Positions 37,745-46,101 of a stretch of DNA of 64,000 bases are shown piece after piece. The stretch is from Pseudanabaena mucicola str. Chao 1806 (GTDB taxonomy: Bacteria > Cyanobacteriota > Cyanobacteriia > Pseudanabaenales > Pseudanabaenaceae), in the NCBI RefSeq assembly GCF_030323025.1, contig NZ_CP097329.1, forward strand, positions 3,334,001-3,398,000. The letters run 5' to 3'. The position numbers were made by a program, and so were the translations under genes. Position 1 is the first letter of the stretch. Each line of letters starts with the position of its first letter. The notes beneath the pieces are model-generated. The model was given only the letters and a program-made list of their open reading frames with translations. It was not told where the DNA came from and did no database searches.

Positions 37745-38743
37745 CTATGAAAAAGTCTTCCAGAATGTTTTATAAATAGCTGCTAATTTACTCAAATAAT
37801 GAGTTGTTTTTCTTTTGAGATTTCTTCCTATACCTATCATAATTTCTTTAAGTGGTACTGGAGTCTTGTGCAAATATTTAGTTGAAGGTTTATTCTCAAT
37901 ATGGCTTAAAACCCAATCAAATACAAAAATAGGAGAATGACTTAGATTGAGAGTAACAAATTCTACTGATTGTTGCAAATGTTTGTTATAGCAATAGAAT
38001 CCATTTTCCCAATATATATTTTTCATGACCTGTCCACTCTTTAGCCTTGACATTTGATAACCTATATCTTCTCCCTGTACAATAGAATCGTCCCAAGTCT
38101 TTCCCTTTAACACCTTGCCAAGATGGTAGGTATTAAAGGACAGCTTTTGCTTGGCATTTACCCATGCACGCATCTCAGTAAATGCATATTCAGGATTAAT
38201 AATGTCGAACTCTTCTTGTTGTTTTTTTAGAAAATCATCGTCTAAAAAAAGCTGATTAATAACTATAAGATATTGTTTGAGTATGCATGTTTTAACAAAT
38301 CCATTAAGACCATTACCGTTACATTGCTCTGTTGAGTCATAATCCGAAAAATACTCGCTAAATTTGCTGAGATCCTTTAAAATTATTGTATCGGAATCAA
38401 AATGCCAAAATGATTCAAGCTGCATTTTTTGAGCTAGTTCATAGACATAAAACCATCTTTCAAATACATACATTAACCAGTTTCTTCCATTTCTAATTAG
38501 TGGATGAAAAGTGCCCTTTATGGGCTTGAATACTCTATAAAATTCAGTTCTTAAATCAGACTCCACTAAAGAATTAAAATGATGATGTTCAACATGGTTA
38601 CTAGTTGCTAATTCCAAATTATTGTCATCCCCAATCAGAATTACTTTTGTATTCTGGTTAGTGAGTTTTGCACATCTCAGGGTTTTTGAGAGATAAGCAC
38701 TATGACCATAGTGCGTAAAAATAATAGGATTAGGAATACTCAT
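37745..38743 (-). CDS. Glycosyltransferase-like protein (GT-A type)
   Basis: The 332-residue protein opens with PIIFTHYGHSAYLSKTLRCA, has VILIGDDNNLELA, and the candidate metal-binding FWHFDSDTIILKDL (DxD-like DSD) near residue 117. The layout is that of capsular or LPS-type glycosyltransferases with a GT-A fold, but I cannot assign the family. Its AT content is high compared with its neighbours, which may indicate transfer. It stands alone, with 159 bases of AT-rich DNA and no gene after its stop. Confidence 0.6.
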   Translation of the reverse strand: MSIPNPIIFTHYGHSAYLSKTLRCAKLTNQNTKVILIGDDNNLELATSNHVEHHHFNSLVESDLRTEFYRVFKPIKGTFHPLIRNGRNWLMYVFERWFYVYELAQKMQLESFWHFDSDTIILKDLSKFSEYFSDYDSTEQCNGNGLNGFVKTCILKQYLIVINQLFLDDDFLKKQQEEFDIINPEYAFTEMRAWVNAKQKLSFNTYHLGKVLKGKTWDDSIVQGEDIGYQMSRLKSGQVMKNIYWENGFYCYNKHLQQSVEFVTLNLSHSPIFVFDWVLSHIENKPSTKYLHKTPVPLKEIMIGIGRNLKRKTTHYLSKLAAIYKTFWKTFS

Positions 38744-38794
38744 TGCTATTAATCAGTTTCTGTTTATATGATATGAGATTTTAACTGGTACATT

Positions 38795-38894
38795 CTATTG
38801 AAGCTTTGGGTAGCACAGAAATATTTTTAAAAGTGGCGCTTTGCACCACTTTTAAAAATATTTCTGGGTTTTGAGTAAGCGCAAAGTGCTGTAA
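38795..38894. repeat. Family A palindromic element (reverse orientation)
   Basis: In reverse complement it reads TTACAGCACTTTGCGCTTAC, TCAAAACCCAGAAATATT, then a TTTAAAAGTGG stem with a TGCAAAGCG tip, AATATTTCTGTGCTACCCAA and AGCTTCAATAG. The arms match the copy at 10003-10110, while the stem differs. Confidence 0.78.
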
Positions 38895-38944
38895 GTATAA
38901 GCTCATAGGAATGAATAGGTTTAGTGAAATTCAGGGACAAGATA

Positions 38945-38987
38945 GCATTAAGGATGGGCGGCGCGAAGCACCACCCATCCTTAATGC
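38945..38987. repeat. Family D palindrome
   Basis: GCATTAAGGATGGG and CCCATCCTTAATGC flank a CGGCGCGAAGCACCA tip containing GCGAAGC. It sits just downstream of the metallophosphatase stop and could terminate it. Confidence 0.72.
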
Positions 38988-38992
38988 AAGAT

Positions 38993-39988
38993 TTAGGCGA
39001 TATTTTTGGTAATGATGGAACGATCAAATACTTTGCCATTGGTAGCGATCGCTTTGGTGATGATCTTATCTTGATAGACATCAAAAGTCATGAAACTAAA
39101 CTGGGCGCTTACAAAAGCGGTTTGTGGCGATCGCCCAAATTTGTATAGTGGTGCGCCGCCGCCGCCATTGACGATATAGGTAGTGCCATTGATCGGGTTA
39201 AACCTTTCATATCCATGATCATGTCCACAGAGATATAAAGGCACTTTATGCTTAGCAAAAATTGGTGCGAGTTTAGCGGCTAATTCGCGATTGCTGCCAT
39301 GTCTACCAGAAGAATAGAGGGGATGATGCCCATACACGATTTTCCAAGGGGCAGTACTTTTCGCTAGTTGCTGATCGAGCCATGCTAGTTGCGCTTCCCA
39401 AGCAGCATTACTATTCGTATCAAGGGCAAAAAATTCTACGGTTCCTTCTTTGACATCACCTTGAGTAAAGGAATAGTAGCGATCGCTCATGTTAAAGGGT
39501 TTGTAGTTAATTTGGTCGAGACCATTATTAGATTTGATAATGTCGTGGTTGCCTAGCACCGCATAAAATTTCACATTCTCCTTGAGCAATGGTGCATAGG
39601 GTTCTTCAAAATATGCTTTAGCTAATTTAATTTCCCCATAGGAGTAAATGTTATCGCCTGCCATCAAGACAAAGGCATAGGGCTTTTGCTGGTAGGTTTC
39701 CCACATTGACTTAGCTACCGCAAATTGATCGGGGCTACCAAAACCGTTATCGGCGATCGCGGCAAAACGCAGTAACGGCTCCTCTGTAGTTTCAAGACTG
39801 ATCTCATTATTGTCCTTATTTGCCTCAGCTAAATTATTGGCAGATGGTGATGTAGGCGACTGGGTGGCGGCTGATTCGTATGTGGTTTGATTTTTGGATT
39901 TTGAGATCGCATCATAAATCAAGGTCCCAATCACAGGAACTCCTATCAAGGCTCCACCCACTGCGAATAAAAGCTGACGGCGTTTCAT
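38993..39988 (-). CDS. Secreted metallophosphoesterase (purple acid phosphatase-like)
   Basis: The 331-residue protein has an N-terminal KRRQLLFAVGGALIGVPVIG signal with paired arginines (possible Tat export). The calcineurin-type metal motifs follow in order: IADNG, AGDNIYSYG, LGNHD, YGHHPLYSSGRHG and CGHDHGYERF. These residues bind a two-metal centre and hydrolyse phosphate esters outside the cytoplasm. A Ser/Asn/Thr-rich linker (36-70) separates signal and domain. It may help scavenge phosphate, but no Pho box was identified. Confidence 0.85.
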   Translation of the reverse strand: MKRRQLLFAVGGALIGVPVIGTLIYDAISKSKNQTTYESAATQSPTSPSANNLAEANKDNNEISLETTEEPLLRFAAIADNGFGSPDQFAVAKSMWETYQQKPYAFVLMAGDNIYSYGEIKLAKAYFEEPYAPLLKENVKFYAVLGNHDIIKSNNGLDQINYKPFNMSDRYYSFTQGDVKEGTVEFFALDTNSNAAWEAQLAWLDQQLAKSTAPWKIVYGHHPLYSSGRHGSNRELAAKLAPIFAKHKVPLYLCGHDHGYERFNPINGTTYIVNGGGGAPLYKFGRSPQTAFVSAQFSFMTFDVYQDKIITKAIATNGKVFDRSIITKNIA

Positions 39989-40063
39989 AAAGTTCTTCTA
40001 CTAGATCCTACTTGTATCAATTCCAATTTACCAAGAAATAAATTTTGGTAGTGATGATTTTTT

Positions 40064-40102
40064 GGTAAGGATAGGTAGCGCTTCGCGCTGTCCATCCTTA
40101 CC
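40064..40102. repeat. Family D palindrome
   Basis: GGTAAGGATAGGTAGCGC and GCGCTGTCCATCCTTACC flank a TTC loop (GCGCTTCGCGC tip). It lies between the divergent phosphatase and rlmN genes. Confidence 0.68.
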
Positions 40103-40194
40103 CTCTATAAATTTTTTGGTGTAAAGCCTGAGATCAAGCGTTCATTCTAATTTTTGAGTAAACTTAAGGTGTTCGCCCATTTCCCTGTGCTACT

Positions 40195-41268
40195 ATGACC
40201 GTCAATACTTTACCCAAACCTTTGACTCAAGCCCTACCTCTCTTGGGGCGATCGCTCGCTGAATTAACGGCATGGGTAGAAACGCAGGGTCAACCCCGCT
40301 ATCGTGGTAAGCAGCTTTATGAATGGCTCTATATCAAAGGGGCAAGAAATTTAGCAGATATTACGGTTTTCCCTAAGTCATGGCGTGAACAATTTGCCGC
40401 GAATCCAACTGTGGAAATTGGGCGATCGCAAATTCATTTGCATAAGCAAAGTCGTGATGGCACGGAGAAATTTCTACTTCAGCTAGCTGATGGTGAAATC
40501 CTAGAAACAGTAGGCATTCCTACCAGTAAGCGTTTGACAGTTTGTGTATCCACTCAAGTGGGCTGTCCGATGGCATGTGATTTTTGTGCCACAGGTAAAG
40601 GGGGATTTCGACGCAACTTAGCAAAGCATGAAATTATCGATCAAGTGCTAACTGTCCAAGAAGTAATGCAGCAAAGGGTTAGCCATATTGTCTTCATGGG
40701 TATGGGTGAGCCATTGCTGAATTTTGAGAATCTGGTTGGAGCAATTCATGTGATCAATCAAGATATCGGCATCGGACAGCGCAATATCACCGTTTCCACC
40801 GTCGGTATTCCCAATCAAATTCCTAGATTCGCAAAGGAACATCTCCAAGTTACGCTCGCAGTCAGCCTCCATGCTCCCAATCAAAAGATTCGTGCTCAAG
40901 TAATTCCCTCCGCCGATCGCTATCCTCTAGAATCCCTAATGGATGATTGCCGAGCCTATGTGGAAATCACGGGTCGCAGGATTAGTTTTGAATATACTTT
41001 GCTAGCGGGAGTGAATGACTCTACTGCTAATGCACAGGAACTTGCCCACTTAATTCGTGGCTTCCAAAGTCATGTCAATTTGATTCCCTACAATCCCGTC
41101 AACGATGCGGATTACCAACGTCCTAGTGAAAGAGCAATTCAAGCCTTTGTGCAAACCTTAGAAGGATCAAAAATCGCAGTCAGTGTCCGCCGTACTAGAG
41201 GCTTAGAAGCAGATGCTGCATGTGGACAACTCCGAGGACAAGTTACAAATGGCACACAAAGGCAATAA
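40195..41268 (+). CDS. rlmN: 23S rRNA (adenine2503-C2)-methyltransferase RlmN
   Basis: The 357-residue radical SAM enzyme has the cluster motif [11 protein letters not shown] (Cys124, Cys128, Cys131), preceded by [11 protein letters not shown]. Further motifs are [20 protein letters not shown]-like [18 protein letters not shown] and the C-terminal methyl-carrying cysteine in [11 protein letters not shown]. It methylates A2503 of 23S rRNA and A37 of certain tRNAs. Its 3' end overlaps the start of a DUF2256 gene, which in turn overlaps cobT. Confidence 0.95.
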   Translation: MTVNTLPKPLTQALPLLGRSLAELTAWVETQGQPRYRGKQLYEWLYIKGARNLADITVFPKSWREQFAANPTVEIGRSQIHLHKQSRDGTEKFLLQLADGEILETVGIPTSKRLTVCVSTQVGCPMACDFCATGKGGFRRNLAKHEIIDQVLTVQEVMQQRVSHIVFMGMGEPLLNFENLVGAIHVINQDIGIGQRNITVSTVGIPNQIPRFAKEHLQVTLAVSLHAPNQKIRAQVIPSADRYPLESLMDDCRAYVEITGRRISFEYTLLAGVNDSTANAQELAHLIRGFQSHVNLIPYNPVNDADYQRPSERAIQAFVQTLEGSKIAVSVRRTRGLEADAACGQLRGQVTNGTQRQ

Positions 41269-41395
41269 ATCCTTTTTACCTAGCAAAGATTGTGTGATTT
41301 GCGGTAAACCCTTCTCATGGCGGAAGAAATGGGAAAAATGTTGGGACGAAGTAAAGTACTGTAGTGATCGCTGTCGTCGACAGAAAAGTAAATGA
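41249..41395 (+). CDS. DUF2256 small zinc-finger-like protein
   Basis: From ATG 41249 (48 residues) it reads [20 protein letters not shown] followed by [12 protein letters not shown]. This is the DUF2256 pattern of two CxxC-type pairs with a basic middle. The function is unknown. A longer frame from 41213 is open, but the family normally begins shortly before KG..FLPSK. It overlaps the end of rlmN by 20 bases and cobT by 4 bases (ATGA), so the three genes are translationally coupled. Confidence 0.75.
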   Translation: MAHKGNKSFLPSKDCVICGKPFSWRKKWEKCWDEVKYCSDRCRRQKSK

Positions 41396-42465
41396 TCAAA
41401 ACCTACACACAACGCAAAAAAGCCAAAGCTTGGCTCAAAAGCTATCGTGGTAAACGTCCAGTATTTGCCTGTGTGCTAGGTTTCACCGAAACAGGACTAA
41501 TTCCCAATATCTCAGCAGCAGGAGCAACGCCTGAGGACCGCAAATACACTGCGATCGCTGATGCCGAATTTCTCGCCACAGGTAAAAATATCAATTTCCC
41601 TTTACCGCCTCTAGTGGCAGGTGCATCACCTGTATTAATTTCCCGTGCTGTTGTTGCCACGCAGGAATTACCCCTATTTATTTTCGATGCAGGTTTAGTG
41701 ATCGCTCCGACCGTAGAAACAATTGATCTCGGCGGATGTCCTGCTAAATGTGTGAGTACAGGTCAGGCGCTTAGTTTAGAAAAGGTTCTGCAATTATTTG
41801 TGCAAGGACTGGTATGGGGTGAAAAGTTGTCCCAATTAGGAGCCTATGTCATTTTGAGTGAATGTGTAGTGGGTGGTACGACTACAGCTCTAGCGGTTTT
41901 AACAGGATTAGGCATTGATGCGAAGGATAAAGTTAATAGTTCCCATCCCACCTGCAACCATTCCCAAAAGTGGGAAATTGTTCAAGCTGGTTTAGCTCAT
42001 CTTTGCCCTGATGCCAATCCCTTTGAAGTAGTGGCAGCAGTGGGCGATCCGATGCAAATTGTTGTTGCAGGTATGGCGATCGCTGCCAGTCGGCACAGTG
42101 GCGTATTACTCGCAGGTGGAACCCAAATGCTTGCGGTCTACTCTCTAGCAAGAGCGATCGCCAATTATCAAAAACTCGTATGGAATCCAGAAGTGATCAT
42201 GATCGGCACAACTCGATGGGTTGCCGAAGATGCTACAGGTAAGACCATTGACTTAGCCTTAGCTGTGCAAGATGTTCCATTACTAGCTACCCAATTGAGC
42301 TTTGCTAAGTCCCAATTTCCCCAGCTACGCGCCTACGAGCAGGGCTTTGTCAAAGAAGGTGTGGGGGCAGGTGGTGCAGCGATCGCTGCCCATCTCTATC
42401 AAAACTGGACACAGGAAAAGTTATTAGGCGCGATTGAATCACAGTTACACATAGCTGTAGTCTGA
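41392..42465 (+). CDS. cobT: Nicotinate mononucleotide-dimethylbenzimidazole phosphoribosyltransferase-like protein
   Basis: The 357-residue protein is of the CobT-like UPF0284 type in cyanobacteria and archaea. It has [60 protein letters not shown] and [20 protein letters not shown]. CobT activates the lower base for cobamide assembly. Most cyanobacteria make pseudocobalamin with adenine, so the base used here is uncertain. It overlaps DUF2256 by 4 bases. A cobU gene lies 15 kb away. Confidence 0.85.
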   Translation: MIKTYTQRKKAKAWLKSYRGKRPVFACVLGFTETGLIPNISAAGATPEDRKYTAIADAEFLATGKNINFPLPPLVAGASPVLISRAVVATQELPLFIFDAGLVIAPTVETIDLGGCPAKCVSTGQALSLEKVLQLFVQGLVWGEKLSQLGAYVILSECVVGGTTTALAVLTGLGIDAKDKVNSSHPTCNHSQKWEIVQAGLAHLCPDANPFEVVAAVGDPMQIVVAGMAIAASRHSGVLLAGGTQMLAVYSLARAIANYQKLVWNPEVIMIGTTRWVAEDATGKTIDLALAVQDVPLLATQLSFAKSQFPQLRAYEQGFVKEGVGAGGAAIAAHLYQNWTQEKLLGAIESQLHIAVV

Positions 42466-42479
42466 CATTTAGATTTGGG

Positions 42480-42560
42480 GTAGTCATGCAATGTAATTGT
42501 GTTGTGAGCGCGAAGCGCTCGCAACACAATTACTAAAAAAATTACTTTGCCGCATTACCT
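42480..42560. repeat. Family C palindromic element (copy 2)
   Basis: It repeats the family C layout of 34062-34140: GTAGTCATGCAATGTAATTG, TGTTGTGAGCGC, GAA, GCGCTCGCAACACAATTACT, then AAAAAAATTACTTTGC. Stem positions GG/CC in copy 1 are (G)A/T(C) here, preserving pairing. The tip is GCGAAGC. Confidence 0.8.
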
Positions 42561-42581
42561 CAGAATAAATGGTGAATATAA

Positions 42582-42617
42582 TAGCTAAGTATTTAGCTAA
42601 ATACTTAGCTAAATACT
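42582..42617. repeat. Three tandem 12-bp repeats
   Basis: TAGCTAAGTATT, TAGCTAAATACT and TAGCTAAATACT follow each other without gaps, 28 bases before the ATG of the Uma2 pseudogene. They may be an operator or merely a slipped-strand tract. Confidence 0.6.
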
Positions 42618-42644
42618 TAAAAATGCATCACGGAGATTAAATAT

Positions 42645-42959
42645 ATGGTAGCAATTACCGCCCGTGAATTAGAGATGCAGATGCCCGATGCTAGTCAACT
42701 CTTGAGTGATGAGCCTGAGGTGGAAAGTTCTTTGCATTAAATGCAGTTGTTTTTGCTAGTGACTTGTCTGGAATGGGCTTGGCAAGAGCGTAATGACTTT
42801 TTTATTGGCGCAAATCTTACGATTTATTTTAGTCGTCAACAATTAAAAAATCGTGATTTTCGAAGACCAGACTTTTTTCTCGTTAAAAACACCCCTAGAC
42901 ATCCTCGCAATTCTTGGGTGGTGAATGAAGTTACTTGGTATTGTTCAAGATTAACTTGA
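42645..42959 (+). pseudogene. Uma2-family nuclease gene with a stop codon and a lost 3' end
   Basis: From ATG 42645 the frame gives MVAITARELEMQMPDASQLL...VESSLH, a TAA at 42738, then continues in the same frame with MQLFLLVTCLEWAWQERNDF, FFIGANLTIYFSRQQ and PDFFLVKN. Together these are the N-terminal half of an Uma2 protein, where a tyrosine or similar residue normally stands at the TAA. The C-terminal half with the IEV/E-K catalytic residues is absent after NSWVV. It is inactive unless rescued by a readthrough, and even then truncated. Confidence 0.65.
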
Positions 42960-42964
42960 TGCCA

Positions 42965-44143
42965 TCAATGGGACTGAAATAGATCAACATATTGCCGAGC
43001 GATCGCCACGGGATCGTAAGTATGTCTAATCAGTTGGATTGTATCGCTGTTTGGCAAGTAGCGATCGCGATTTTTGAGCATTTCTGTCAGGCGATTGCAC
43101 CACTCATCGACATTCGTTGGATGCTGCACATATTCAGATAAATTCATAGTTACTTCAGGAATTGCAGTACAGCGAGTTGTCAATACTGGTAGACCCATGC
43201 CCATGGCTTCTACAGGAGGCATTCCAAAACCTTCAAATAATGATGGGAAAGCGAATAGATGAGCATGGCGATAGTACCAAGCCAACTCGCGATCGCTAAT
43301 ATAGCCAGTAATATAAACCCGATCTTCTAAATTAAGATCCTTGACTAACTGCTGAATATCATCACAGCGATCGCGCCGCATTCCTATTAGAGATTCTGGC
43401 AATTGTCCAACTAAGACTAGTTTCAATTGACTTGTATCATCAGATATTTTGGCAAAAGCTTTGACTAGAGTTGCTAAATTTTTATGTTGATAATGATTGG
43501 CAACTGCAAGAATAAAAGGATGATTAACTAATTCATTTCTTGGGAAAGTTTTCCCGACTTGAACGACTATTTGATCTTTTATTATATCTTGATGATTAAA
43601 TACTTGTGTATCTAGTCGATCCCATAAAATAGGAGTATAAATAACTTTGATATCATGTTTAGAATGATAAGATTGTTTGATATCTTGTCTAACAAAATTA
43701 GAGATTGTAACAGTATACTTGGCATTGCTTAGGGTGAACTGATGTATCAAGTACAGCCATAGCCTTTTTTGCCAAGAAAATAAATCTGGAAAGTGCAAAT
43801 AATTCAGATCGTAAATTATCGTCACACAATTTATATTTAGTAATAATCGCCAAGGGGTAAAGTAGTTGGTATTAATTAATCCATCAAGATTTAATTGATT
43901 AACTAAAAATGGTAGTTGAAATGCTTCGCTAATAAAACGATTACCCCATATTTTAATCGGAACAATTTTAACTGATTTACCTAGATTTAATTCATTTACC
44001 CATTGACTTAAATCTTGATTAATAAATATATACAACTCTATATTGGATATTTGTGCTAGCCCAATCAATAGTCCCCTCAATACAAACTCTGCACCCCCAA
44101 CCAGTTGAGGTTTTAGGAATAAACTATTAATACCAATTTTCAT
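42965..44143 (-). CDS. Glycosyltransferase family 4 protein
   Basis: The 392-residue GT-B enzyme opens with MKIGINSLFLKPQLVGGAEF and has HPFILAVANHYQHKNLATLV, VLVGQLPES and FPSLFEGFGMPPVEAMGMGL with the E-x7-E retaining motif. It is typical of mannosyl/rhamnosyl transferases in surface polysaccharide clusters. It overlaps the upstream GDP-mannose 4,6-dehydratase gene by 17 bases, which supports a GDP-sugar-derived donor, although that is inference. Confidence 0.85.
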   Translation of the reverse strand: MKIGINSLFLKPQLVGGAEFVLRGLLIGLAQISNIELYIFINQDLSQWVNELNLGKSVKIVPIKIWGNRFISEAFQLPFLVNQLNLDGLINTNYFTPWRLLLNINCVTIIYDLNYLHFPDLFSWQKRLWLYLIHQFTLSNAKYTVTISNFVRQDIKQSYHSKHDIKVIYTPILWDRLDTQVFNHQDIIKDQIVVQVGKTFPRNELVNHPFILAVANHYQHKNLATLVKAFAKISDDTSQLKLVLVGQLPESLIGMRRDRCDDIQQLVKDLNLEDRVYITGYISDRELAWYYRHAHLFAFPSLFEGFGMPPVEAMGMGLPVLTTRCTAIPEVTMNLSEYVQHPTNVDEWCNRLTEMLKNRDRYLPNSDTIQLIRHTYDPVAIARQYVDLFQSH

Positions 44144-45095
44144 AATTGTGTTTTGCTTGAATCATCATTTTAATAATATCTTGCATTTCGTACTTAGCCT
44201 GCCACCCTAGCTTTTCCTTGGCTTTTTGAGGATTGCCACAACTTTGCATGATTTCTGAAGGACGAAATAGGCTGTGATCGATCACAATGCGATCGCTATA
44301 ATCGATTCCCAAGTAATCAAAACCAACTTCCACAAATTTTTGAAGACTATTACTTTTACCTGTAGCAATGACATAATCGTCAGGCTCAGGCTGTTGAAGC
44401 ATCAGATACATTGCCTCAACATAGTCAGCAGCCCAGCCCCAATCCCTCTGAATATTCGTGTTTCCAAGAATTAATTTCTCATTACTACCTTTAGCAATTC
44501 TAGAAATAGCCGAGATAATTTTTTGAGTAACAAAGCGCTCTGGTCTAAGAGGGGAATCATGGTTAAACAAAATGCCTGAGCAAGCAAAAATATTGTAGGC
44601 TTCCCGATAGTTAGCCACTTCCCAAAAGGCGGCAGATTTCGCTACAGCGTAGGGGCTGCGAGGGCGAAAAGGAGTTAACTCATTGGCTGCCCTATCTCCT
44701 GTGTCACCAAAGCATTCACTAGAGCCAGCATTGTAAAAGCGGATAGGAGCCTTAGTAAAACGAATGGCTTCTAATAGATTTAAAGTGCCTGTTGCGATAC
44801 TTTCTAAAGTCTCTACGGGCTGAGCAAAAGATAATCCTACGGAAGTCTGCCCTGCTAGGTTATAAATCTCATCGGGTTCTACTTTCATTAAGACTTGTAA
44901 AACACTCCGAAAGTCATTTAGAGACATAGACTCCAAATGCACTTGATTTCTAATTTCTAGCCTTTCTAAATTCCTAAAGGATGAAACTTCAGCGTCTCTG
45001 GAAGTGCCATATACAAGATGTCCTTTTTGTAATAATAATGAAGCTAGATAGGCTCCATCTTGTCCGGATATACCGCAAATCAATGATTTTTTCAT
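44127..45095 (-). CDS. gmd: GDP-mannose 4,6-dehydratase-like protein
   Basis: From ATG 45095 (322 residues; an upstream ATG 45128 is less likely) it is an extended SDR with cofactor loop CGISGQDGAYLASLLL (7-22). It also has YNLAGQTSVGLSF, the active-site SSECFGDTGD...SPYAVAKSAA (Y-x3-K) and PLRPERFVTQKI, the Gmd fingerprint. Gmd converts GDP-mannose to GDP-4-keto-6-deoxymannose, precursor of GDP-fucose or GDP-rhamnose. The following enzyme gene (fcl or rmd) is absent; a glycosyltransferase comes next. A broken second copy of the Gmd N-terminus is at 48327-48409. Confidence 0.85.
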   Translation of the reverse strand: MKKSLICGISGQDGAYLASLLLQKGHLVYGTSRDAEVSSFRNLERLEIRNQVHLESMSLNDFRSVLQVLMKVEPDEIYNLAGQTSVGLSFAQPVETLESIATGTLNLLEAIRFTKAPIRFYNAGSSECFGDTGDRAANELTPFRPRSPYAVAKSAAFWEVANYREAYNIFACSGILFNHDSPLRPERFVTQKIISAISRIAKGSNEKLILGNTNIQRDWGWAADYVEAMYLMLQQPEPDDYVIATGKSNSLQKFVEVGFDYLGIDYSDRIVIDHSLFRPSEIMQSCGNPQKAKEKLGWQAKYEMQDIIKMMIQAKHNYENWY

Positions 45096-45132
45096 GGTGC
45101 AATATTTTACTGCGCGTCCCCAATACAATCTT

Positions 45133-45288
45133 TAACTGATGTTACGTGGAAGTTTCTAAGACCCTCACCCCTAGCCCACCTCCCATTAAGGGAGATGGGA
45201 ACAAGAAATTAGTCTAGCTCCCCCTCTCCCATCAAGGGAGAGGGGGCAGGGGGGTGAGGGTGATATGTGTTCCATGTAACATCAGTTA
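45133..45288. mobile_element. MITE-like palindromic element, 156 bp
   Basis: The ends are TAACTGATGTTACGTGGA and TCCATGTAACATCAGTTA, with CCCTCACCCC/GGGGTGAGGG and TCCC-AAGGGA stems inside. There is no reading frame. It lies between gmd and the DUF29 gene. Confidence 0.65.
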
Positions 45289-45373
45289 TAAATAAAAACA
45301 ATTTAGTAAAGGGTTGCGATTACCTGAAGGTAAATCAGATCTCTACAAGAATAATTGAGGTTTTCAAGATAGT

Positions 45374-45769
45374 ATGACAACTTTATACGAGCAAGATTAT
45401 GGATTGTGGGCTGAGCAGATGACAGATCTCATTGCGGCTGGACGTTTTAATGAGTTAGATATCGAGAATTTAGTGGAGGAGGTACGCGATTTGTCTAAGC
45501 GTGAGCGCGATCACCTGTTGAGCAGTTTGCGATTAATTGTGCATCATTTACTGAAGTTGGACTATCAACCACAGCGCAGGTCAAAGAGTTGGCAAACTAC
45601 AATTCAGCGTGAGCGAAATAATATTACATTTTATTTAAAAGATATTCCCAGCCTCAAACGTTACTTAACTGATGATTGGTTAAGTGAAGTCTACATTAAT
45701 GCTCGCTTAAATGCCATGAAGGAGTCAGGCTTATCAGATTCAAGCAACTACCCCAAAGTTTTACCATAG
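45374..45769 (+). CDS. DUF29 family protein
   Basis: The 131-residue protein begins TLYEQDYGLWAEQMTDLIAA and has NLVEEVRDLSKRERDHLLSS and LKLDYQPQRRSKSWQTTIQR, all diagnostic of DUF29, a family very numerous in cyanobacteria and of unknown function. Family members usually end a little later with a PLSTFPE-type segment; here the end SDSSNYPKVLP suggests a changed or truncated C-terminus. Coding remnants follow directly at 45772. Confidence 0.8.
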   Translation: MTTLYEQDYGLWAEQMTDLIAAGRFNELDIENLVEEVRDLSKRERDHLLSSLRLIVHHLLKLDYQPQRRSKSWQTTIQRERNNITFYLKDIPSLKRYLTDDWLSEVYINARLNAMKESGLSDSSNYPKVLP

Positions 45770-45771
45770 TT

Positions 45772-45931
45772 TGCGGGAGGATTTAATTGATGGAATTAAG
45801 GGGCTACTAAGTGGTGAGTGGCGGCAATCTCAAACAGAGGAATTTTGGGCGTTAAAGAAACGGGGTTGCAGTTTCCAGAGATTTACCCTTATGGGATTAG
45901 AGATATCTTAGAGCTAGATATTTATTTTTAA
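45772..45931 (+). pseudogene. Unidentified coding remnant
   Basis: One frame reads LREDLIDGIKGLLSGEWRQS...EEFWALKKRG, then a one-base shift leads into LQFPEIYPYGIRDILELDIY before a stop. The sequence looks like a genuine protein C-terminus, but I cannot name it. It may be the lost tail of a neighbour. Confidence 0.35.
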
Positions 45932-45948
45932 CAAATTTATGTATAGTT

Positions 45949-46065
45949 ATGTTGGATAGGGTGATTAAGGTAGAAAATTTGAATAAGTGCTATGTGTTTG
46001 GGCATCAGGAGCAGAATGGTCAGTTGATTTTCGAAATGCGATCGCTAATGGGTCTAGGTCTTTAA
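45949..46065 (+). pseudogene. N-terminal scrap of a Wzt-like ABC transporter ATPase
   Basis: The 38-codon frame starts MLDRVIKVENLNKCYVFGHQ and then runs into a stop. Polysaccharide-export ATPases open with the pattern VI.VENL.K.Y..GHQ. The Walker motifs are gone. The neighbourhood of glycosyltransferase genes supports this reading. Confidence 0.5.
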
Positions 46066-46101
46066 AGCACAGAATATTTAATTAATAAAAAAACACAAGG
46101 T

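Noticed and set aside
42582-42617. CRISPR-like repeat
   Set aside because: The three 12-bp units are contiguous with no spacers, and no cas genes occur; no CRISPR array was seen anywhere in the window.
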